In this document: piece after piece, positions 7,411-11,380 of the stretch
Layout: every line of letters starts with the position of its first letter
Position numbering within the stretch: position 1 is the stretch's first letter
Source: Oscillospiraceae bacterium
GTDB taxonomy: Bacteria; Bacillota; Clostridia; Oscillospirales; UBA929
Length of the DNA stretch: 11,380 nt
Assembly (NCBI GenBank): GCA_009777435.1
Contig: WRLW01000027.1
Span: 1-11,380 of the forward strand
Direction of reading: 5' to 3'
Made by a program: the position numbers and the translations under genes
The notes under the pieces: generated by a model
Database searches by the model: none
The model's input: only the letters and a program-made list of their open reading frames with translations
Told to the model about the DNA's origin: nothing

Positions 7411-8308
7411 ATGTTCCCAGCTCTATCATACGCGTTAGGCAATTTTGCGCGGCAAGCATCTCGTCGTCGGTTAAGGATACCTCGTTGCCGCCGCGCTCCA
7501 ATACGTTGAACACGTCCTCAACGCGCGTCTTTTTCATTTGCTTGCACAGCATGTCGGGCGACAGCGTGACAAACGCCTTGTTCGGATGCCGGCGGCGCAG
7601 CAGGCGTTCTATTTCGATTTCGGTGCCTATGATGTAAGCGTCGTATTCATGGCGGTCAACGTAGTCTATGATGGCGGCCGTCGAGCCTATAAAATCAGCC
7701 TCGCGCTGTACCACCGGCCTGCACTCGGGATGCACCAGAACGGGCGCTCCGGGCAGCGTGTCGCGCGCGGCCGCTACGTCCTCGACGCCCACATGGTGGT
7801 GTATAGGGCAACAGCCCTCGAAAGGTATGATATGCTTTCCGGGCAGCTTTGACTGTACATACGCGCCGAGATTCTGATCCGGCACAAAGATAATCTCACG
7901 GTTGGGCAGCGCGGCGGCGATGCGCACGGCTGTAGACGACGTGCAGCAGACGTCCGAAACGGCTTTGAGCGCCGCGCTCGAATTGACATAGCACATAACG
8001 GCCGCGCCGGGGTGCTTCTCTTTAAGCGCGATAACGTCGCCGGGCGACGCCATGTCGGCAAGAGGGCAGCCGGCTTCGGGCGAGGGAAGCAGCACCCGTT
8101 TATGCGGGTTAAGGATTTTGGCGACCTCCGCCATAAACTTCACTCCGCACAGGACTATGGTTTCCCATTCGGTATCGCCGGCGCGGCGCGCCAGCTCGAA
8201 GGAGTCGCCCACAACGTCGGCTAAGGCCCGCACATCCTCGGTTTGGTAATAATGAGCCATAATAACGGCGTCCTGTCGGCGCGCAAGCTCGCGTATCTGT
8301 TCTCGCAT
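7400..8308 (-). CDS. nadA: Quinolinate synthase (4Fe-4S)
   Basis: NadA condenses iminoaspartate from NadB with dihydroxyacetone phosphate to make quinolinate, using a [4Fe-4S] cluster with three cysteine ligands. The 302-residue length fits the short NadA form. By comparison with known NadA proteins, the ligands here should be C81 (PSPEAGC), C167 (EGCCPIH; C166 is adjacent) and C255 (DMLCKQMKK). Other family motifs are AHYYQ (18-22), GDSFELA (34-40), VLCGVKFMAE (52-61), YVNSSAALKA (107-116), DQNLGAYV (144-151) and HPEC (193-196). The ATG follows the CD1247-like stop by 1 nt, and its ribosome binding site AAGGA lies within the end of that gene. The cluster is oxygen-sensitive, fitting an anaerobe. 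No NAD-type riboswitch or clear regulator site was found upstream, so the nad genes appear to depend on the efp promoter. Confidence 0.97.
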   Translation of the reverse strand: MREQIRELARRQDAVIMAHYYQTEDVRALADVVGDSFELARRAGDTEWETIVLCGVKFMAEVAKILNPHKRVLLPSPEAGCPLADMASPGDVIALKEKHPGAAVMCYVNSSAALKAVSDVCCTSSTAVRIAAALPNREIIFVPDQNLGAYVQSKLPGKHIIPFEGCCPIHHHVGVEDVAAARDTLPGAPVLVHPECRPVVQREADFIGSTAAIIDYVDRHEYDAYIIGTEIEIERLLRRRHPNKAFVTLSPDMLCKQMKKTRVEDVFNVLERGGNEVSLTDDEMLAAQNCLTRMIELGTYAR

Positions 8309-8309
8309 T

Positions 8310-8768
8310 TTATTTTTCCTTTTTGTTCTCTATCACGATATTGTCGTCCTCAACGCTCACATGAGCGCCGCATTTGTGGCATAAGACGTATATCTCGCAA
8401 TCGTCCTGGTCGTCGAAGTCCTCGTCGTCCTCATCATCCGGCTTTTTTACCAAGCGGATGGGCGCACGGTCATGCGGGTCGCGCAGCATGTCGGCCAGGT
8501 CGTTCATGGCTTCTCCCAGCTCGTCGAGGTACTCGTCGAGCCTTTCTATATCCTCGGAAACAGCCTCCAGCTCCCCGACCTCATCCGAAAGCGTTTGAAG
8601 GTCGTCCTCCATCTCGTCAACATCATCACGCACGTCGGTAATCGCGTCGGCCAGCGCGTCCAGCGTTTCAATGATGGCCGCCAAAAGCTTGCCTTCAGGC
8701 TTGTCGTCGGGCATGGTCAGGCCGTTGCATAAGCCCTTGAGGTATCCTACCTGCTTGCGGTAATCCAT
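8310..8768 (-). CDS. CD1247-like acidic coiled-coil protein with C-terminal CxxC motif
   Basis: The 152 residues resemble the CD1247 N-terminal domain family found in Clostridia, whose function is unknown. Residues 1-45 carry the recognisable start (VGYLKGLCNGL, then PEGKLLAAIIETLDALADAI), and 30-97 are a highly acidic, heptad-like helical stretch likely to form a coiled coil. Residues 111-123 are almost all D/E, and C124, C130 and C133 near the end, especially CHKC (130-133), suggest a small metal-binding knuckle; two more ligands needed for a full zinc ribbon are not evident. The start at 8768 is set by AAAGGA 8 nt upstream and by family alignment; an in-frame ATG at 8798 lies inside a hairpin before the ribosome binding site and is unlikely. 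It sits between efp and nadA, a common neighbourhood for efp in Clostridia, and nothing in it points to NAD synthesis. Confidence 0.8.
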   Translation of the reverse strand: MDYRKQVGYLKGLCNGLTMPDDKPEGKLLAAIIETLDALADAITDVRDDVDEMEDDLQTLSDEVGELEAVSEDIERLDEYLDELGEAMNDLADMLRDPHDRAPIRLVKKPDDEDDEDFDDQDDCEIYVLCHKCGAHVSVEDDNIVIENKKEK

Positions 8769-8772
8769 AAAA

Positions 8773-8787
8773 TCATCCTTTCTGAGC
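8773..8787 (-). repeat. 15-nt leader repeat carrying the ribosome binding site, copy at CD1247-like gene
   Basis: In transcript sense the sequence is GCTCAGAAAGGATGA, containing AAAGGA about 8 nt before the CD1247-like start codon. The same 15 bases occur at 9379-9393 before efp. The identity ends on both sides of the repeat. Confidence 0.75.
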
Positions 8788-8824
8788 GCCGGCGTCAAGG
8801 CCCTTGCTATGTCTTGACGCGCTC
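8784..8824 (-). promoter_or_regulatory. RNA hairpin spanning the efp stop codon and the efp/CD1247-like gap
   Basis: CTTGACGC (8813-8820) and GCGTCAAG (8792-8799) form an 8-bp stem with a 13-nt loop containing part of the efp stop codon. An outer 4-bp stem GAGC (8784-8787)/GCTC (8821-8824) closes it across a 4-nt bulge. A smaller competing fold, CAAGG/CCTTG, lies at 8796-8806. There is no T tract, so it is not a standard terminator. The structure ends immediately before the AGAAAGG ribosome binding site of the downstream gene, suggesting an effect on transcript stability, processing or relative expression of efp against the nad genes. Function is inferred. Confidence 0.5.
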
Positions 8825-9370
8825 AAGGTATTCGCCCGTGCGCGTGTCCACACGGATAACGTCGTCCTTGTCGATAAACAGCGGCACCCTGATGACCGCG
8901 CCGGTCTCAAGAGTGGCCGGCTTGAGGACGTTGGTGGCCGTGTCGCCGCGCACGCCCGGCTCGGTATCGGTGACCGCCAGCTCGATGAAGGTGGGAGGCT
9001 CGACGCCGAATACGCCGCCCTTATATGAAAGCACCTTGCAGGTCATGTTTTCTTTAACGAAACGGAAAGCGTCATTCAGCTTATCCTTCCCTATGGGCGA
9101 CTGCTCATACGTCTCGTTGTCCATAAAGTAATACAGGCCGCCGTCGTTGTACAGGTATTCCATATCGCGGCGCTCCACATAGGCGTTTTCAAATTTGTCC
9201 GATGGGTTGAATGTACGCTCGGTAACGCCGCCGTTTATCACGTTTCTCATTTTTACGCGTACGAAAGCGGCGCCCTTGCCCGGCTTGACATGCTGGAATT
9301 CAATTACCTGCATGACCTGCCCGTCCATCTCGAAGGTCACGCCGTTACGGAAATCTCCGGCCGTTATCAT
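8807..9370 (-). CDS. efp: Elongation factor P
   Basis: EF-P binds between the P and E sites of stalled ribosomes and speeds peptide-bond formation at polyproline. The 187 residues fit the family (about 185) with three beta-barrel domains: KOW-like 1-62, OB 65-126 and OB 129-186 (RGDTATNVLKPATLETG, IRVDTRTGEYLERV). The tip loop HVKPGKGAAFVR (27-38) puts Lys32 at the position that is modified with 5-aminopentanol in Bacillus subtilis, which suggests a lysine-type tip rather than an arginine-rhamnose type. I chose ATG 9370 (MITAGDF) because most EF-P proteins begin this way. AAAGGA is 12 nt away, rather far, and ATG 9382 in the same frame begins inside the ribosome binding site repeat, so it is less likely. 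efp is the first gene of the efp-CD1247-nadABC-GT unit with its own promoter. Confidence 0.97.
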   Translation of the reverse strand: MITAGDFRNGVTFEMDGQVMQVIEFQHVKPGKGAAFVRVKMRNVINGGVTERTFNPSDKFENAYVERRDMEYLYNDGGLYYFMDNETYEQSPIGKDKLNDAFRFVKENMTCKVLSYKGGVFGVEPPTFIELAVTDTEPGVRGDTATNVLKPATLETGAVIRVPLFIDKDDVIRVDTRTGEYLERVKT

Positions 9371-9378
9371 CTCTGTGT

Positions 9379-9393
9379 TCATCCTTTCTGAGC
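9379..9393 (-). repeat. 15-nt leader repeat carrying the ribosome binding site, copy at efp
   Basis: The same GCTCAGAAAGGATGA as at 8773-8787, here upstream of the efp start. It contains the ribosome binding site and an in-frame ATG at 9382 that is too close to AAAGG to be a good start. Confidence 0.75.
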
Positions 9394-9432
9394 CTTGCGG
9401 TGTTTTGCGTGTCAATTAGAATATTCCTGCAT

Positions 9433-9461
9433 ATTGTACAGCACATATTGGATTTTTGCAA
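9433..9461 (-). promoter_or_regulatory. SigA-type promoter for efp and the nad unit
   Basis: On the minus strand TTGCAA (9461-9456) and TACAAT (9438-9433) are 17 nt apart, four and five of six bases matching consensus. Transcription would begin near 9426, giving a leader of about 55 nt before the efp start at 9370. The stretch is AT-rich compared with the surrounding genes. No second promoter was found before CD1247-like, nadA, nadB, nadC or the glycosyltransferase gene, so this promoter probably drives all six genes. Confidence 0.75.
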
Positions 9462-9499
9462 GACCCGACATTCGCTTTGCCCGTCATTTCGTTAATCAT

Positions 9500-9518
9500 T
9501 TTCTAATGTATTTCTAAT
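9500..9518 (+). repeat. Tandem TTTCTAAT direct repeat upstream of the padR-operon promoter
   Basis: TTTCTAAT occurs at 9500-9507 and 9511-9518, 11 nt apart start to start, close to one DNA turn. It ends 11 nt before the -35 box at 9530. Two sites on one face of the helix suggest a possible activator or regulator site, but it could be chance in AT-rich DNA. Confidence 0.4.
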
Positions 9519-9529
9519 CTCGATATACC

Positions 9530-9558
9530 TTGACAGGCGATGTATGTATTGCTATGAT
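9530..9558 (+). promoter_or_regulatory. Strong promoter of the padR operon (TTGACA, 17 nt, TATGAT)
   Basis: TTGACA at 9530-9535 is a perfect -35, followed after 17 nt by TATGAT (9553-9558), which has TGC just before it (TG at 9550-9551), an extended -10. Predicted transcription start is near 9565, 28 nt before the padR start codon. Confidence 0.85.
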
Positions 9559-9567
9559 GTATATACA
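9558..9567. promoter_or_regulatory. Palindrome TGTATATACA at the transcription start, candidate PadR operator
   Basis: TGTATATACA is a perfect 10-bp palindrome that overlaps the last base of the -10 box and the predicted start of transcription. Binding there would block the promoter. PadR-type regulators often control their own operons through inverted repeats with TGTA/TACA-like or ATGT/ACAT arms, so autorepression is plausible; the flanking TGTATGTATTG (9541-9551) could extend the site. Assignment is inferred. Confidence 0.45.
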
Positions 9568-9592
9568 GCAAACAAAAAGGAGGGGCGTTAAT

Positions 9593-9934
9593 ATGCCGAT
9601 AGCTGCCGACCTGATTCGCGGGCATACCGAAACCATAATACTGGCGCATTTGTATAGCCGTGACAGTTACGGGTATGAGGTCAACAAATCTATATATGAA
9701 AAGAGCGGCGGGCGATATGAGCTGAAAGAGGCGACGCTGTACGGCGCGTTCAGACGGCTTGAGGAAGCGGGACGCATCGAATCGTTCTGGGGCGACGAGA
9801 ACACGGGCGCGCGGCGGCGCTACTACCGGATAACCGAACGCGGCAGGAGCGCTTTGCGCGAAAACCTGGACGAGTGGGGCGACGCGAAGAAGCTGATTGA
9901 TATACTCATACAAACGGAGGGGGAACGGTTATGA
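9593..9934 (+). CDS. PadR-family transcriptional regulator
   Basis: The 113-residue protein is a short PadR-type repressor. A winged helix spans about 10-86: TIILAHLYSRDSYGYEVNKS (14-33), the recognition region LKEATLYGAFRRLEEAG (44-60) and the wing RRRYYRITERGRSALRE (74-90). The C-terminal helix (91-109) should form the dimer interface; the small size matches the PadR-s2 subgroup. Start ATG 9593 has AAGGAGG 9 nt upstream, better than the in-frame ATGs further upstream, which precede the promoter. Its stop overlaps the next start as ATGA (4 nt), so the two genes are co-translated. It probably represses its own operon, releasing it on binding a ligand or on envelope stress; the ligand is unknown. 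Confidence 0.95.
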   Translation: MPIAADLIRGHTETIILAHLYSRDSYGYEVNKSIYEKSGGRYELKEATLYGAFRRLEEAGRIESFWGDENTGARRRYYRITERGRSALRENLDEWGDAKKLIDILIQTEGERL

Positions 9935-10743
9935 ACGAGCGTATAAGCAAGCATATCGACGAATTATTCATGGGGGTCGAGCATACTCGCCAGGCGGCTG
10001 ATATTAAAGAAGAGCTGGCCGGCAATCTGCAAGCCAAATACGACGACCTGCTCTCAAATGGCCTGAGCGAGGAGGAGGCGTTTGAAAACGTCATATCGGG
10101 CATAGGGGACATAAAGGGCCTGCTGGGGGCCGGGCAGATAAGAGAGGTCGAGAGCGCTTACCGCCGCCGCCAGACCAGCTCGCTGCTCAAGGGACTTGCC
10201 ATCACGCTGTTCGTCGTCAGCGCCATACCGATTATTTTCTTCACTACGTTTATTCCGAGCTTAGAGATTATAGGTGTGATATCGTCAATCGGAATAGTGG
10301 CGGCAGCGGTAGGGATAGTAGTATACGCCGCGTCCATAAAACCTGAAAAATACAAGAAAGGCGATGACACGTTCGTGGAAGAGTACAAGGAAAAAGTAAC
10401 CGGAGGCGACAAGCGGCAGCGTTTGCGCGGCGCGGTATCCTCGACATTATGGCTCACGGTCGTAACCATATATCTGGCCGTCAGCTTCATGACGCACAGC
10501 TGGCATCTGACATGGCTCATTTTCCTTGCCGGGGCGCTCGCGCAGAACATAGTCATGTATATGATGGGGGACACGCGGCGCGTAGGGAAGCTTATAGGCT
10601 CGACCGTCTGGACGGCGGCGATAATAAGCTATTTTGTCATCGGCTTCCTCACGGGGCAATGGTTCTGGGGCGCGTTTGTATTTTTAGTGGCGGCGCTGCT
10701 TCAGCAGCTTGTGCGTCTGATTCGCATTTGGAATGAGGTATAG
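9931..10743 (+). CDS. Six-helix membrane protein with permease-prefix-like N-terminus
   Basis: The 270-residue protein starts with a soluble helical domain (1-80) typical of permease-prefix or DUF1700-type proteins: ISKHIDELFMGVEHTRQAAD, KEELAGNLQAKYDDLLSNG, then SEEEAFENVISGIGDI. The remainder has six probable membrane helices at about 86-107, 111-134, 168-187, 191-212, 221-240 and 243-263, with a charged loop at 136-167. No catalytic motif or ATP-binding site is visible. Such proteins sit in PadR operons in Firmicutes with DUF4097 proteins; they may be anti-sigma-like or envelope-response membrane components, which is a guess. Start ATG overlaps the padR stop, with GGAGG about 9 nt before. 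The next gene begins 3 nt after its stop. Confidence 0.8.
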   Translation: MNERISKHIDELFMGVEHTRQAADIKEELAGNLQAKYDDLLSNGLSEEEAFENVISGIGDIKGLLGAGQIREVESAYRRRQTSSLLKGLAITLFVVSAIPIIFFTTFIPSLEIIGVISSIGIVAAAVGIVVYAASIKPEKYKKGDDTFVEEYKEKVTGGDKRQRLRGAVSSTLWLTVVTIYLAVSFMTHSWHLTWLIFLAGALAQNIVMYMMGDTRRVGKLIGSTVWTAAIISYFVIGFLTGQWFWGAFVFLVAALLQQLVRLIRIWNEV

Positions 10744-10746
10744 GCC

Positions 10747-11380
10747 ATGAACAAAGCGTTGATTGTTATCTGCATGATAATAACGGCCGCCGCCGCCATA
10801 GGCATTATTTTCATTATGATATTGGGCCTTAACGGTCACACGCTGTCCTCGTTTAATGTCAATGTTGGTTACGGGTGGGGAGAGAGTATGCTTATCAAGG
10901 AAGAAACCTTTAGCATAAAAGACATTCGGAGGTTTTCGCTCGAGTCCGGCTCATACGGCGTTTATGTGAGGGCCGTTGACGGCGTAACGGCATCCGTCCG
11001 GCAATACAGCAACCATAGCGACAGCCCGTTTACGATGGACAAGACCGGTTCGGAGGTAAGCGTAAACGCGAGACAGAACGGAGTAAGCATAGGGCTGTTT
11101 TTCATATGGAACAGGCGCATTGAGATTGATATACCGCGAAGCTGGGCGGGCGACGTGAATTTTACGACCAGCTCCGGCGGGCTCACGCTTGAGGATAACT
11201 TCAAGTGGGCCGTTGCGTCGCTGCAAGCCAGCTCCGGCGGTATCAACATAAAATACCCCCTGACAACCGAATCGCTGTCGCTTCGCGCCTCGTCCGGGGG
11301 CATACGCATATCGGACGGCTTGACGGCCGGGAAGCAGATTCAAATAAGGGCGACCTCGGGCGGCGTAAGGGCGGATGGTC
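10747..11380 (+). CDS. Membrane-anchored DUF4097 beta-repeat protein, N-terminal part (runs off window)
   Basis: The frame is open from ATG 10747 to the window edge (211 residues seen). Residues 4-28 are one hydrophobic segment, either a membrane anchor or signal peptide. Residues 29-130 form the entry to the beta-rich DUF4097 domain, and the recurring SSGG-type repeat then appears four times: TSSGGLTLED (141-150), ASSGGINIKY (161-170), ASSGGIRISD (181-190) and ATSGGVRADG (202-211), with spacing 20, 20 and 21 residues. This is typical of a right-handed beta-helix-like stack of strands on the cell surface. GAGG lies 8 nt upstream of the start. DUF4097 proteins are linked to PadR-type operons; the molecular role is unknown, and the C-terminus is not visible. 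Confidence 0.9.
   Translation, partial: MNKALIVICMIITAAAAIGIIFIMILGLNGHTLSSFNVNVGYGWGESMLIKEETFSIKDIRRFSLESGSYGVYVRAVDGVTASVRQYSNHSDSPFTMDKTGSEVSVNARQNGVSIGLFFIWNRRIEIDIPRSWAGDVNFTTSSGGLTLEDNFKWAVASLQASSGGINIKYPLTTESLSLRASSGGIRISDGLTAGKQIQIRATSGGVRADG

Noticed and set aside
8769..8798. Ten-residue N-terminal extension of the CD1247-like protein from ATG 8798
   Set aside because: It lies inside a hairpin with no ribosome binding site, and AAAGGA lies just before the start at 8768, which also fits family alignment.
9371..9415. Longer efp start at ATG 9415
   Set aside because: Family members begin with a MI(S/T)AGDF-like start, and the extension MTRKTPQG has no family support.

Overview
The window reads as chromosomal DNA from a GC-rich, probably anaerobic Firmicute of the class Clostridia. 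Four things point that way: the Clostridia-type neighbours (EF-P next to a CD1247-like protein, a PadR / permease-prefix / DUF4097 set, an extracellular CotH kinase beside VTC and DUF4956 genes), consensus SigA-type promoters, AAGGAGG-type ribosome binding sites, and an EF-P with Lys32 in a KPGKGAAF loop as in Bacillus. Isoleucine ATA codons are common despite the high GC. The species cannot be named from the sequence. There is no tRNA, rRNA, CRISPR array, insertion sequence or phage gene, and no gene-free stretch over 300 bases.

Region 1 (1-3867) is an envelope/phosphate-type module. A secreted CotH-family kinase-like protein lies on the minus strand, with an XRE-type regulator (cut by the window edge) just downstream. 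Diverging from cotH, with only about 31 bp between the start codons, are a VTC-type polyphosphate polymerase domain protein and a DUF4956 membrane protein whose reading frames overlap by 56 nt. The three families often occur together, but their joint function is not established to my knowledge. This is the best candidate here for a poorly described system.

Region 2 (3956-9461, minus strand) is one tightly packed transcription unit reading efp - CD1247-like acidic protein - nadA - nadB - nadC - GT-C mannosyltransferase-like membrane protein. A good promoter lies upstream of efp, and gaps from CD1247-like onward are 1 nt, overlaps or zero. NadB and NadA convert aspartate and dihydroxyacetone phosphate to quinolinate, and NadC turns quinolinate into nicotinate mononucleotide, so de novo NAD entry is complete. 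A GC-rich hairpin at 3916-3937 separates this unit from the converging DUF4956 gene.

Region 3 (9500-11380, plus strand) diverges from efp. A PadR regulator with an extended -10 promoter and a 10-bp palindrome near the expected transcription start is followed by a six-helix membrane protein with a permease-prefix-like N-terminus, then by a membrane-anchored DUF4097 beta-repeat protein that runs off the window. The first two overlap by ATGA and the third starts 3 nt later, so they form one operon, probably autoregulated by PadR and likely concerned with the cell envelope.
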